Assembly: GCA_000733415.1 (NCBI GenBank)
Contig: KL662191.1
Coordinates: 4,619,423 to 4,683,422, forward strand
DNA length: 64,000 nucleotides
DNA from: [Leptolyngbya] sp. JSC-1
GTDB taxonomy: Bacteria > Cyanobacteriota > Cyanobacteriia > Elainellales > Elainellaceae
Reading direction: 5' to 3'
This document shows, piece after piece, positions 41,299-50,034 of the stretch (the first letter of the stretch is position 1; the number at the start of each line of letters is the position of its first letter). The notes under the pieces are model-generated. The model did not search any database and was not told the DNA's origin. It was given only the letters and a program-made list of their open reading frames with translations. The position numbers were made by a program, and so were the translations under genes.

Positions 41299-41844
41299 AA
41301 GCTAGCTAAAGCAATCACCAAACTCAGTTTTGGGAATTCAACGACGATGATGGTTGGGATACAAGAGTCAGAAGCCAAGAGTCAGGAGAGGGTCTGACAA
41401 GGAGTTATCAACGCTTGATAAGAAATTTGATGACACCGCTGGCGCACCAAATTTCTACTATAGAGTGGTTTCAAACCAATTGGTTCCGTGAATTGCATTT
41501 CACGACTGATTCAGCGCGGCTTAAGTGCTGCACTCAAGCACTAAATTCAAGCATCAAATGAACGGGCTAGATTCTTCACTCCAGCAGTTTTAATTTCAGG
41601 AATTGGCTTAAATTGCCAGGTGAATTTAATCGAGGGTATGCTAAGGGACAAAAAGCAAAGGAGTGAAGCAGTAAGCAATATAAGTAAGGCATTAAGTAAG
41701 GCATTGATGCCATTGGCTGTGCCACTCCGCGCCACTTAAAGCATTTCAGACTGTTTGAGGAGCACCCTTTGAATCAACTCGTAGAACCAACTCGTAAAAC
41801 TTAACCGGAACTTAACCTGAAACTTTGAGGGGAACTGGCTACCT
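41299..41844. other. Gene-free divergent region mrdA / potA
   Basis: No coding region is supported in these 546 bp; a short minus-strand frame (41547-41735) lacks features of a gene. It contains a cluster of inverted repeats at 41405-41504 (reported separately), a 12-bp direct repeat TAAGTAAGGCAT (41675-41703 region) and AACTCGTAGAACC/AACTCGTAAAAC. Both promoters must lie here. Confidence 0.5.
41405..41504. promoter_or_regulatory. Cluster of four inverted repeats between mrdA and potA
   Basis: In 100 bp: TTATCAA-CGC-TTGATAA (41405-41421); AGAAATTTGATG paired with CACCAAATTTCT (41421-41456, one mismatch in 12); the palindrome AACCAATTGGTT (41474-41485); and CGTGAA-N6-TTCACG (41487-41504). They could be operator sites or a structured leader. 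Which gene they serve is not known. Confidence 0.4.
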
Positions 41845-42972
41845 ATGTCTCAGACCGTTATCCAAAATCAAGATGTTGCTGAAACCGGCACCAAGCTTGA
41901 TGTTGAACTGCGCAAAGTATTCAAGGTATTCAATGGTGAAACAGCAGTACGCGGCATTGATTTAGAGATTCATCAAGGCGAGTTTTTCAGCATTTTGGGA
42001 CCATCCGGCTGCGGCAAAACCACCACGCTGCGCATGATTGCTGGCTTCGAGGAACCGACCGGCGGGGAGGTGCTGATTCGCGGCCAATCGATGGCGAACG
42101 TGCCGCCCTACAAACGTCCAGTTAACACGGTTTTTCAGAGCTACGCCCTGTTTGGACATATGACCGTCTGGGACAACGTGGCCTTTGGCCTGCGGTTGCA
42201 AAAAAGCAGCAAATCTGAACTACAAACGCGAGTCGGAGAAGCACTTCAGCTCGTAAAGATGGAAAACCTGGCACGGCGATATCCGGCTCAGCTCTCAGGA
42301 GGACAACAGCAGCGGGTGGCGTTGGCGCGGGCGCTGGTAAATCGGCCTACGGTCGTTCTGCTAGACGAGCCATTAGGGGCACTCGACTTGAAACTGCGCA
42401 AAGAAATGCAGATGGAGCTATCGAACCTGCATCGAGATTTGGGCGTCACCTTTGTGATGGTGACCCACGATCAGGAAGAAGCCCTCAGCTTATCGGACCG
42501 GATTGCCGTGATGAATCAGGGCCGTATCGAACAGATCGGCAGCCCCAGCCAAATCTACGAGTATCCGCAAACTCCCTTCGTCGCCGATTTTATTGGCGAT
42601 ACCAACCTGTTTCAGGGGCAAGTTGAAGCTTCTTATCCTTCAAGTTTGCAGGTTGTCACCCCAAACGGGTTAACCATTCACGTCAAGCTACACGACAATG
42701 GGCAACTAGCGCCTGGTGATTCAGTAGTGGTAAGCATTCGACCTGAGAAAATTCATGTCAGCTCCGGTGCAGCCCCTGAACAGATGAATTACTACGATGG
42801 CACGCTGAAAAACGTGATGTATATGGGCACCCATGTACACTACGTCGTGGAACTCAAAAGTGGCGACAAAGTGACCGTATTTCAAACCAATCGAGCGATG
42901 GCTCTGCCGAGTCTCAATACACCCGTTCAAATCTACTGGTCCGCCGCAGATTGTATTGCTCTATCCGTCTAG
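41845..42972 (+). CDS. potA: Spermidine/putrescine ABC transporter ATP-binding protein PotA
   Basis: This is a 375-residue ABC ATPase of the polyamine/opine importer family. Walker A is GPSGCGKTT (about 53-61), signature LSGGQQQRVALARAL, Walker B VVLLDEPLGALD, switch VTHDQEEAL. A C-terminal TOBE/OB-like domain (about 265-370) binds regulatory ligand (FIGDTNLFQG, VSIRPEKIHV, GTHVHYVVEL). It powers the importer encoded by the following potD, potB and potC. A C-rich minisatellite separates it from potD, so the operon may be interrupted or processed there. A GAGGGG lies upstream of the ATG at 41845. Confidence 0.93.
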   Translation: MSQTVIQNQDVAETGTKLDVELRKVFKVFNGETAVRGIDLEIHQGEFFSILGPSGCGKTTTLRMIAGFEEPTGGEVLIRGQSMANVPPYKRPVNTVFQSYALFGHMTVWDNVAFGLRLQKSSKSELQTRVGEALQLVKMENLARRYPAQLSGGQQQRVALARALVNRPTVVLLDEPLGALDLKLRKEMQMELSNLHRDLGVTFVMVTHDQEEALSLSDRIAVMNQGRIEQIGSPSQIYEYPQTPFVADFIGDTNLFQGQVEASYPSSLQVVTPNGLTIHVKLHDNGQLAPGDSVVVSIRPEKIHVSSGAAPEQMNYYDGTLKNVMYMGTHVHYVVELKSGDKVTVFQTNRAMALPSLNTPVQIYWSAADCIALSV

Positions 42973-43048
42973 TTCGCACTGAATAGGAACGAATCGCCTA
43001 CAAACCGCAGCACTTATCCACTTATTAAAGAGAATCATTGCTCCCCCA

Positions 43049-43160
43049 CCCCTCCACCCCTTTACCCTCCACCCCTCCACCCCTTCACCCTCCACCCCTC
43101 CACCCCTTTACCCTCCACCCCTCCACCCCTTCACCCTCCACCCCTCCACCCCTCCACCCC
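43049..43160. repeat. 23-bp C-rich minisatellite between potA and potD
   Basis: Four exact-length 23-bp units starting CCCCTCCACCCCT alternate between TTT and TTC at positions 13-15, which means a 46-bp double unit is itself duplicated, followed by a partial fifth. The complement strand is GGGTGGAGGGG-like. It fills most of the potA-potD intergenic space. Confidence 0.92.
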
Positions 43161-43229
43161 CCGCAAAATCCAGCCCAAAATGAACTAGAGTGAATGTGTA
43201 CGTTACCCAGTAGGAGTTAGGAGAGAGTA

Positions 43230-44378
43230 ATGCCTCCGACAAATCCCCAGAACTTTTCGGTTTCTGCGACCACCAGACGGCGGTTTCTGCAAGCTTCAGC
43301 CGCAGCCGTGTCAGGGATTGTCCTTTCCAACTGTGCCCGTAATCTATCCGGCTCGAATGCGCCAGGGACCGCCAGTCCCGAACAGACCAGTTCTAGCCCT
43401 AGCGATTCCACCCTCCGCATCTTCACCTGGGCTAACTACACCGATGATGAACTGCTGAAAAACTTTAAGGACAAAACCGGCATCCAGGCCATTGTCGAAA
43501 CGTTTGATTCCAACGAAGCCATGCTGACCAAAATGCAGACGGGCGCTGGAAAAGCCTATAGCATCGTCTTTCCATCAGATTACAAGGTGGAAGAAATGAT
43601 CAAAATGGGGATGCTATTGCCGCTCGACAAATCTCGCTTGAAGGGAACCGAGAACCTGATGCAAAACTGGCAAAACCCTGGTTACGATCCCGACAACACC
43701 CATAGTATTCCTGCGGTTTGGGGCACCACCGGCCTGATTTTCGACCCAGAAAAAGTCAGCAGCGAGGTCAAAGGTTGGGATTATGTTTGGGACAACGTGG
43801 ACCAGCTGAATCGACGCCTCTCGATGATCAACGATGTGCGAGAAGTGTTTGGCGCGACGCTGAGGTATTTAGGCTACTCCTACAACTCCACAAAAGCCTC
43901 AGAAATCGAGGCAGCTTACGAGAAACTGCTAGAGCTGAAGCCCGCTATTGCTACCTTTTTGACAAACGGTTGGGAAGATCAGCTAGCGAGCGGTGATTTG
44001 GCCCTATCTATGGCCTATTCCCAAGACGCGCTGAATTTAATCCAAGAAAGCCCCAATTTAAAATACATCGTGCCTGAAAGCGGCTCATCGCTCTGGACTG
44101 ACACAATGGTGATCCCAAAAACCGCTCCCAATCCCGATGCGGCCTACGAATGGATCAATTTTATGCTAGAGCCAGAAAATTCAGCTCGATTGGTAGAACG
44201 GCTAAAAATCTCGACCCCGAATCAAGCTGCCTATGAGAAACTGTCCAGTGACCTGCAGCAGAATGAAAATCTGTTTCCTTCCAAAGCGGTCCTTGCCAAA
44301 TGTGAAGGCATCGTTCCCCTGCCTTCCGAAGTCACCGAACTCTACGACCGCTACTGGACGCAATTAACCAGCACTTAA
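43230..44378 (+). CDS. potD: Polyamine ABC transporter substrate-binding lipoprotein PotD
   Basis: This is a 382-residue periplasmic-type solute-binding protein. The N-terminus has a Tat-like twin-arginine signal (TTRRRFLQASAAAVSG) with a lipobox IVLSNC (Cys near residue 34), so it is probably exported folded and lipid-anchored. The mature part is PotD/PotF-like: LRIFTWANYTDDELLKNFKDKTGI, ETFDSNEAMLTKMQTG, YDIVFPSDYKVEEM-like (here YSIVFPSDYKVEEM), IPAVWGTTGL, LALSMAYSQDAL, PESGSSLWTDTMVIPKTAPNPDAAYEWINFMLEPE. It delivers spermidine or putrescine to PotBC. Confidence 0.92.
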   Translation: MPPTNPQNFSVSATTRRRFLQASAAAVSGIVLSNCARNLSGSNAPGTASPEQTSSSPSDSTLRIFTWANYTDDELLKNFKDKTGIQAIVETFDSNEAMLTKMQTGAGKAYSIVFPSDYKVEEMIKMGMLLPLDKSRLKGTENLMQNWQNPGYDPDNTHSIPAVWGTTGLIFDPEKVSSEVKGWDYVWDNVDQLNRRLSMINDVREVFGATLRYLGYSYNSTKASEIEAAYEKLLELKPAIATFLTNGWEDQLASGDLALSMAYSQDALNLIQESPNLKYIVPESGSSLWTDTMVIPKTAPNPDAAYEWINFMLEPENSARLVERLKISTPNQAAYEKLSSDLQQNENLFPSKAVLAKCEGIVPLPSEVTELYDRYWTQLTST

Positions 44379-44401
44379 AACTTTTCTCTCCTCTGCTGTC
44401 T

Positions 44402-45307
44402 ATGTCACTGACCACCACACCTTCTGGTGCTGAACCTACTCGAGCACGCTCAGGATGGCATCCAGCTAAGTTGATTCAGCCATTTGTGCTGCTGGCACCG
44501 GCAGGAATTTGGCTGCTGCTTCTGTTGGTGTTTCCGACGCTGTTAATTCTAGAACTAAGCCTGATTCCAGGATTTCGCTTGGGGCAACCAGCCGGAGCCT
44601 ATGGCCTGGGCAACTATCTGGAGATTTTTCAACCCGTTTATTTTCAGGTGGTGCTGCGGTCGCTATTCTTTGCGGTTGGCTCCACGCTTCTCTGCCTGCT
44701 GCTGGGATTTCCAGTTGCCTATTGGATTGCGATTAAAGCTCCTAGACGCTGGCGCAATTTGCTGCTGGTCAGCTTTATCCTGCCGCTGTGGACCTCTTCG
44801 CTACTGCGGGCCTATGCCTGGATCACGATTCTGCGACCGAGCGGATTGCTCAACTCGCTGCTGGGAGTGTTTGGCTTACCAGGGCAGGATTGGCTGAATC
44901 GTAGTCCAGCCGTGTTTATTGGCATGGCCTACAGTTTTTTGCCCTACATGGTGCTGATTCTCTATGCCTCGTTAGAGAGGCTGGATCGGCGATTGCTAGA
45001 GGCCGCGGCTGATTTGGGAGCTACTCCCCAGCAGTCGTTTTGGAAGATTACCGTACCCCAGACGCTACCTGGTATTGCTGCTGGCGGGTTACTGGTATTT
45101 ATTGCCAGCCTGGGCGATTTTGTGGTGCCAGAATTGCTGGGAGGTGCGTCCAGTATGACGGTTTCCCGCTTGATCTACAATCAGTTTTTAGGCGCGACTC
45201 GCAATTGGGGCTTTGGTTCTAGCCTCAGCATGATCTTGATTTTGGCTGTTAGCATCGCGATTGCACTGTTGCTAAAGTATGGCGATCGCAGCTCGGCTCA
45301 ACCCTAA
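44402..45307 (+). CDS. potB: Polyamine ABC transporter permease PotB
   Basis: This is a 301-residue permease with six helices: the first (FVLLAPAGIWLLLLLVFPTLLILELSLIP) and a later block with the EAA loop (LEAAADLGATPQQSFWKITVPQTLPGIAAG, near 200-230) that couples to the ATPase. A periplasmic loop follows the first helix (FRLGQPAGAYGLGNYLEIF). PotB pairs with PotC. A ribosome site is weak; the gap to potD is 23 bp. A HIP1 octamer GCGATCGC lies at its 3' end (about 45282-45289). Confidence 0.93.
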   Translation: MSLTTTPSGAEPTRARSGWHPAKLIQPFVLLAPAGIWLLLLLVFPTLLILELSLIPGFRLGQPAGAYGLGNYLEIFQPVYFQVVLRSLFFAVGSTLLCLLLGFPVAYWIAIKAPRRWRNLLLVSFILPLWTSSLLRAYAWITILRPSGLLNSLLGVFGLPGQDWLNRSPAVFIGMAYSFLPYMVLILYASLERLDRRLLEAAADLGATPQQSFWKITVPQTLPGIAAGGLLVFIASLGDFVVPELLGGASSMTVSRLIYNQFLGATRNWGFGSSLSMILILAVSIAIALLLKYGDRSSAQP

Positions 45308-45349
45308 AATTACCCCTCTCAATTTCTCCAGTTACCCAAGGAGCGTGAT

Positions 45350-46168
45350 GTGACTTCTCTGCCTTCTCCACCCCGCTCAAAGCGTTCCTTTTCCTGGCAG
45401 TTTGTCATCACCCTACTGATGTACAGCTTTATGTACATCCCGATTCTAGTGCTAGCGTTTTACAGCTTTAATGCTTCGCGCTTTAGTTCTACCTGGGGTG
45501 GGTTTAGCCTGCGCTGGTACAGCAGCCTGCTGAATGATTCTCGCATTCTCTCAGCCTTGGGCGACAGTTTGAGAGTGGCGATTTGCGCCGTGGTGATTTC
45601 GGCAGTATTAGGCACGATGATGGCCGTTGGGCTTGCCAAGTATCGGTTTCCGGGCAAGGGACTGTACCGGGGTGTCTCTTACCTGCCACTGATCATTCCA
45701 GATATTGCGATTGCAGTGGCGACGCTAGTGTTCTTGGTGTCGATTGGGGCCTCCTTGAGTCTCTGGACGATTATTGCCGCTCATATCGTCTTCTGCCTCG
45801 CCTATATTGCTGTTGTGGTCTCCACCCGGCTGACTGGACTCAATCCCCATTTAGAAGAAGCGGCTCTCGATTTGGGGGCAACGCCATTTCAAGCCTTTCT
45901 GAAGGTGCTGTTGCCCGAACTGATGCCCGCGATCTTTTCCGGCTGTCTGCTGGCCTTTGTCCTCAGTATGGATGATCTGCTGATTGCTAGCTTTACTGCT
46001 GGTGGGGGAGCCAACACACTGCCAATGGAAATCTTCAGCCGCGTCCGGACTGGTGTGAAGCCAGATATCAATGCCCTCAGCGTGATTTTGATTCTGTTTT
46101 CCGGGTTTTTGGCTTTCCTGTCGGAATACATCCGCTTTAAGAGCGAGCAGCGTCGGCTGAGACAGTAG
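45350..46168 (+). CDS. potC: Polyamine ABC transporter permease PotC
   Basis: This is a 272-residue permease with six helices (FVITLLMYSFMYIPILVLAFYSF first) and the EAA motif LEEAALDLGATPFQAFLKVLLPELMPAIFSG (about 170-200). It completes the PotABCD importer. The start is a GTG at 45350 with AAGGAG about 6 bases upstream; the ATG at 45348 is out of frame and runs directly into TGA. A 113-bp MITE lies 58 bp after its stop. Confidence 0.93.
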   Translation: MTSLPSPPRSKRSFSWQFVITLLMYSFMYIPILVLAFYSFNASRFSSTWGGFSLRWYSSLLNDSRILSALGDSLRVAICAVVISAVLGTMMAVGLAKYRFPGKGLYRGVSYLPLIIPDIAIAVATLVFLVSIGASLSLWTIIAAHIVFCLAYIAVVVSTRLTGLNPHLEEAALDLGATPFQAFLKVLLPELMPAIFSGCLLAFVLSMDDLLIASFTAGGGANTLPMEIFSRVRTGVKPDINALSVILILFSGFLAFLSEYIRFKSEQRRLRQ

Positions 46169-46226
46169 CCCCATCCAGCAAGTTCATCAGTCATTAATAT
46201 AGCTGTCACCACAACAATATCTCTGT

Positions 46227-46339
46227 CAGGACTTACGCAGCTCAGCAATTTCTGCCTCCCTAGCCCCCCAGATTTGGGGGGAAACAGATTGGAAGTCCCC
46301 CAATTCTGGGGAATTTAGGGGGCAAACGCGTAAGTCCTG
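46227..46339. mobile_element. MITE with 12-bp perfect terminal inverted repeats and 5-bp target duplication
   Basis: CAGGACTTACGC (46227-46238) and GCGTAAGTCCTG (46328-46339) are perfect 12-bp inverted termini. The flanks are both TCTGT (46222-46226 and 46340-46344), a 5-bp target-site duplication. The interior holds C-runs and G-runs (AGCCCCCCAGATTTGGGGGG, CCCCCAATTCTGGGG) that fold strongly. There is no transposase gene; it must be moved in trans. It sits between the convergent potC and psaL. Confidence 0.88.
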
Positions 46340-46456
46340 TCTGTCCTAACTGTCGTGGCAAACACTATAAAAATAAAAAATAAAAAGGGCACGATCAGCG
46401 AATGATCATGCCGGTGAATTTGGAGTTTTATGTCAGAAGCTTGAGGTGCTCAAACG

Positions 46457-46975
46457 TTAGCCAACCATATTGCCAAAGGTTTGCAACACGCCCGACTTAA
46501 ACACCTCATAGATGATGTAGGCAAAAGCTGCACCGCCAATACCGCCAATCAGGAAGCTGCCGGCAAATTCACTCCAGCCTTCGGAGTGCTCTAGGCTAGC
46601 TGGAGGATTGGGATTAGTCACCGTGCCGATCGGCTTCTTGGGGTTTGAACCCGCATACAGCGACAAACAGACGGTGAGAATCACTACGAGAATCACCGCT
46701 TCAATTAACCCTACAACATCCGAGACGCCGGTATTGCGAAACTGACTGGTGTAGGCAAAGGGGCCAAACAGTAGATAGCCGTGGGCCATGCCAACTTCCA
46801 AGCCGCGCCGCTGTGGGGACAAGCCCTTACGGTAAGCCGGCAGATTGTTGATCAGTGCCTTTGTAAAATCAGACGAATTGATTGGGGTAGCGAGATTCCC
46901 TACTTGGGGATCGCCAGCAGCACTCACCACTTCCTTGTTAGCTTGTGCCTGTACGCCTGAAGGCAAGTTTTGCAT
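46457..46975 (-). CDS. psaL: Photosystem I reaction centre subunit XI (PsaL)
   Basis: This is a 172-residue integral membrane subunit of PSI that forms the trimer or tetramer interface. The family core is NLPAYRKGLSPQRRGLEVGMAHGYLLFGPF (about 50-78) and GWSEFAGSFLIGGIGGAAFAYIIYEVF near the C-terminus, with three membrane helices. It is somewhat longer than the usual ~155 residues. The stromal loop between helices contains NPKKP and PNPP (about 118-133), a proline-rich pattern reported for tetramer-forming PSI. The ATG at 46975 has AGGAG upstream. It follows psaI on the same strand by 63 bp (psaI-psaL operon). Confidence 0.95.
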   Translation of the reverse strand: MQNLPSGVQAQANKEVVSAAGDPQVGNLATPINSSDFTKALINNLPAYRKGLSPQRRGLEVGMAHGYLLFGPFAYTSQFRNTGVSDVVGLIEAVILVVILTVCLSLYAGSNPKKPIGTVTNPNPPASLEHSEGWSEFAGSFLIGGIGGAAFAYIIYEVFKSGVLQTFGNMVG

Positions 46976-47038
46976 CTTGATTTATCTCCTCTCCAAAAGC
47001 GATTTATCTATGATTGGATGAAATGGCTTGAAATGGGC

Positions 47039-47155
47039 TTAAATGCCGCTAGGATCTTCCCGCTCGATATAGATGAACAAAAACGCCATGACGACTGCGG
47101 GAAATACCCAGCCGATGATAGGAACAAAAATGGAAGGCAAAAAAGAAGCTGCCAT
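47039..47155 (-). CDS. psaI: Photosystem I subunit VIII (PsaI)
   Basis: This is a 38-residue single-helix PSI subunit. The sequence begins MAASFLPSIFVPIIGWVFPA and ends IYIEREDPSGI, the standard PsaI ending. A ribosome site AGGAG lies upstream of the ATG. It is too short for usual ORF cut-offs. It supports PsaL binding and PSI oligomerisation and is transcribed into psaL. Confidence 0.95.
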   Translation of the reverse strand: MAASFLPSIFVPIIGWVFPAVVMAFLFIYIEREDPSGI

Positions 47156-47276
47156 TAGTTCGACTCTCCTGGTTGAAACAACGAACCTTAGAGCCAAATT
47201 TACTGTGAATTGGCACCAAATACCTGACTGCTAAGAAATTTTAACAACTGTGATCTTTACTCAAGTTGATTAGCGA

Positions 47277-49751
47277 TTAAATCTCCAGCCCGTCGAGGGA
47301 AAGCGGCGACAAATCGGGCGGCACAATCGGGCGCGTCAGGGTGACTTTGTCACTTTCTCGCTGGGTGGCGATCTCCACCGCAATCGCTTCGAACTGCACT
47401 TTGATGCAGCCGGGCGGCACGATTACCTCGGTCCGAGCCATTTGATTGCCAAACCCGTCGGGTAGAAAATCAATAATCCAGCGCGGTGTGCCGATCAGTT
47501 CTCGCGTTTGCCGGTCTCGCAGCCAGAGTTTGACATACACCCTAGCCTCCAAACTGGGCAGCTTGACCGTAACGACAAAAGGCCGTCCGGCAATCATGTC
47601 TCCGGTAGGCAGCTGTAGACGGGGTGTTGGAATTGGTTCATCCTCAGGCAGCACCGGTCCCAATGGCGTTTCTGGTTCGGGAGTTGCATCCCCTGGGTAG
47701 GTTGGTCCCACTCGCTCATCCTCGACCACAATTTCCTGCGCCGCCAGCTCTGCGTCTAATCCCAGCGAGTAGGTAGGAACCGCCATTTCGGTTGGGGATA
47801 GGGAGAAGGTACTGGCACTGGCTTCATTCGACTCAAATGCACTCAAGGCAGCCGCAATTTCGGGATTGGTGGCTAACGCTTGCAGACGCTGGAGGAACCG
47901 ATGTTGCAGATTCAACGCCCGGAACGAAACATCCTCTGGGGCATTGGATAAATCAGCTGGTCGCGGTTGACGCTGTCGCCAAATCGGTACCCGCCCACCC
48001 AGGTCGTCCCAATTGAGGAACAAATCTGAGCCATCTAGCCCCGTCTCCGACGGCACCCTAGACTCCTGATCGGCTCGCTCAACTTTCGATTCAGCCGTTG
48101 ACTGAGCAGAAGCCTGTTCCAGGCTTGATGGTTCTGACGCTAACTGAGAAACCGATTCTGAGCCTGATTGCTCCGCTTTTGCTGCATCTGAAGCGGCTCG
48201 ATCTGAACCAAGCTGTAGCGTTGGCTCTCCTTGCAGCAAATCAGCCGCCGACGTGGAAATCGGACTTTCTTCTGGCTTCAGATTTTGCTCAGGCTGAGGT
48301 GCAGTCTCAGGGGCAGGCGGAGTCGCGTTGGCAGGGGTAAATGCAGGCAGTTGTAACGATGCATGGGTGCGGGTTGGGTCAGTAGGTCGGAGTTGGGGCG
48401 GTAACGGCTGTTGGGAAGAGCGCTGAAAGGTTTTGCTGGTCAGACGGTTCAACTCAACGGCAGGCACAGGCTCGGCAATTACTGGCATGGTTCCCAGCGG
48501 CAAGGTTTCTACATCCGGGAAGTCGTTGGCGATCGATTCGATCAGCTCATGCAGATCGGTGGTGACATTGAAGGAGTGAATCGCCAGCACCTGTTGGATT
48601 CCCTGAGCAGTGCCCCGGAAGATCAGCTCGCCCAGCACCAGATAGGTTTGGTAATGTTCGGGCAACGAAATTTGACCAGAGAAGGGAAAGGGAGGCACCC
48701 GGTCGTCAATCGGGTAAGCTTCATCCATTAAAATTGCCGAGGTCTGCGGATCGTAAAGCCGGACGCGCAGTTCGGAAATCGCGATGGATGCTGGAGGCGG
48801 ATCGGCGAGAAACTCGACTCGACCGGTTAGATTCAGAGATTCACCCCGCTGAATCACAAAGGTTTCCTGCTCCAGAATCACCTTGAGTTGGGGCGCTAAT
48901 CCGGCAGCCGGAGAGCTGAGTTCTGCCCGCTCGATGGCAGGTTCCGCTGCGCTATGGATTTCGCCAGTCTTGGCCTCATCCGTCAACGAGGTTTCGCTGG
49001 TTAAATCGCTGGTTAAATCGGTCAAGTTACGGAAGATCGAGTCAACGAGCTGTTCTGACACCTGTTCAATCTGCTGTAGCGCTTGCGATAGGTCGGCAGC
49101 ATGTACGGCTGGCTGATCGAGGCTGGCTTCGGAACCGACGATCTCACTAACAGGCTCACTAACAGGGGTTGGATTAACCTGTTCCTCTGGTGGACTAGCA
49201 ACTGGTTGGTCAATTAACGGTACTGCTTCGGTTGCTGCCGCCAAGGGAGCCACCTCCGGAACGGGGGGCGATTCGACCTCAGGCGTCGGATTGGCTTCAG
49301 CGACTGTCTGCACCGTTCCAGCAACGACCTCATCGGTCGGTTTCTTCGTCGTTTCCGTAGCAGTGCCCTGCCAGTCAGGATTCCACTCATCGGCGGGCTG
49401 TTCTTGCGGCACCACATCCAACTGGACGGCATACCGCCAGTTTTCACCCATCATCTCGGCCATCACATCGCCAGTGCAACGCAACTCCCATAGGCCCGGT
49501 TGCAAGCGAGTAAAGGGCAAAATCACAATCAGGCCATCGGGATTGGTTTGGCTAGAGCGTTTGCGGACTCGGCGCACAGGGGGAGTTTCGGTCGTTGAAT
49601 AATGAGTGACGCGAATCTCCGTCGCAGTATTGGCTCGGTGCGAGCGAGCCACGACGCGATATCGTCCTTCCAAAATTTCGACGCTGGGAGATTCCAAAGG
49701 TAACCAGGAGCGATCGCCTTCCTTCTGGATCAGAAATTCCCAAAACTCCAT
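47277..49751 (-). CDS. Large conserved cyanobacterial hypothetical protein
   Basis: This 824-residue protein is unknown in function. An N-terminal beta-rich domain (about 1-115: MEFWEFLIQKEGDRSWLPLESP, VEILEGRYRVVARS, LWELRCTGDVMAEMMGENWRYAVQLDVVPQ) is followed by a long Ser/Glu/Gln/Pro/Ala-rich linker with acidic patches (about 120-280). A second folded region (about 285-400: LKVILEQETFVIQRGESLNLTGRVEF, LRVRLYDPQTSAILMDE, YLVLGELIFRG) looks like Ig/fibronectin-type beta-sandwich. A low-complexity linker (about 430-590) precedes a C-terminal beta domain (about 710-815: PRLQLPTGDMIAGRPFVVTVKLPSLEARVYVKLWLRDRQTRELI, WIIDFLPDGFGNQ). There is no signal peptide or transmembrane helix. It is probably a multi-domain scaffold or binding protein in the cytoplasm. 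Confidence 0.75.
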   Translation of the reverse strand: MEFWEFLIQKEGDRSWLPLESPSVEILEGRYRVVARSHRANTATEIRVTHYSTTETPPVRRVRKRSSQTNPDGLIVILPFTRLQPGLWELRCTGDVMAEMMGENWRYAVQLDVVPQEQPADEWNPDWQGTATETTKKPTDEVVAGTVQTVAEANPTPEVESPPVPEVAPLAAATEAVPLIDQPVASPPEEQVNPTPVSEPVSEIVGSEASLDQPAVHAADLSQALQQIEQVSEQLVDSIFRNLTDLTSDLTSETSLTDEAKTGEIHSAAEPAIERAELSSPAAGLAPQLKVILEQETFVIQRGESLNLTGRVEFLADPPPASIAISELRVRLYDPQTSAILMDEAYPIDDRVPPFPFSGQISLPEHYQTYLVLGELIFRGTAQGIQQVLAIHSFNVTTDLHELIESIANDFPDVETLPLGTMPVIAEPVPAVELNRLTSKTFQRSSQQPLPPQLRPTDPTRTHASLQLPAFTPANATPPAPETAPQPEQNLKPEESPISTSAADLLQGEPTLQLGSDRAASDAAKAEQSGSESVSQLASEPSSLEQASAQSTAESKVERADQESRVPSETGLDGSDLFLNWDDLGGRVPIWRQRQPRPADLSNAPEDVSFRALNLQHRFLQRLQALATNPEIAAALSAFESNEASASTFSLSPTEMAVPTYSLGLDAELAAQEIVVEDERVGPTYPGDATPEPETPLGPVLPEDEPIPTPRLQLPTGDMIAGRPFVVTVKLPSLEARVYVKLWLRDRQTRELIGTPRWIIDFLPDGFGNQMARTEVIVPPGCIKVQFEAIAVEIATQRESDKVTLTRPIVPPDLSPLSLDGLEI

Positions 49752-50034
49752 CTGAACCTCCGGTGAGTGGGGAGCTAAGCAGTGAATAGATAGCGATATA
49801 GCAAATCAAGCCAAACTAAATCAAGCCAAACCAGAACTACGACGCACACTTTATCACGAGACTTTGAAACACAGTCGTTAAATTTTTGCCTGAAAGTTTG
49901 CTTGAAAACCATCCGGCCCATTTCTGGTAATCTTGCATCCCTGACTTTGGGTTACAAGTCTACTGCATCTGCGGCATCCCGCATACGGTAATCCATAAGC
50001 GGTCAGAAAACGATCAGAAAACGGCCAAAAGTTC

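Noticed and set aside
41547..41735. Small minus-strand frame with a hydrophobic stretch
   Set aside because: No clear ribosome site and no known family; overlaps the palindrome-rich promoter region. A small membrane protein cannot be fully excluded.
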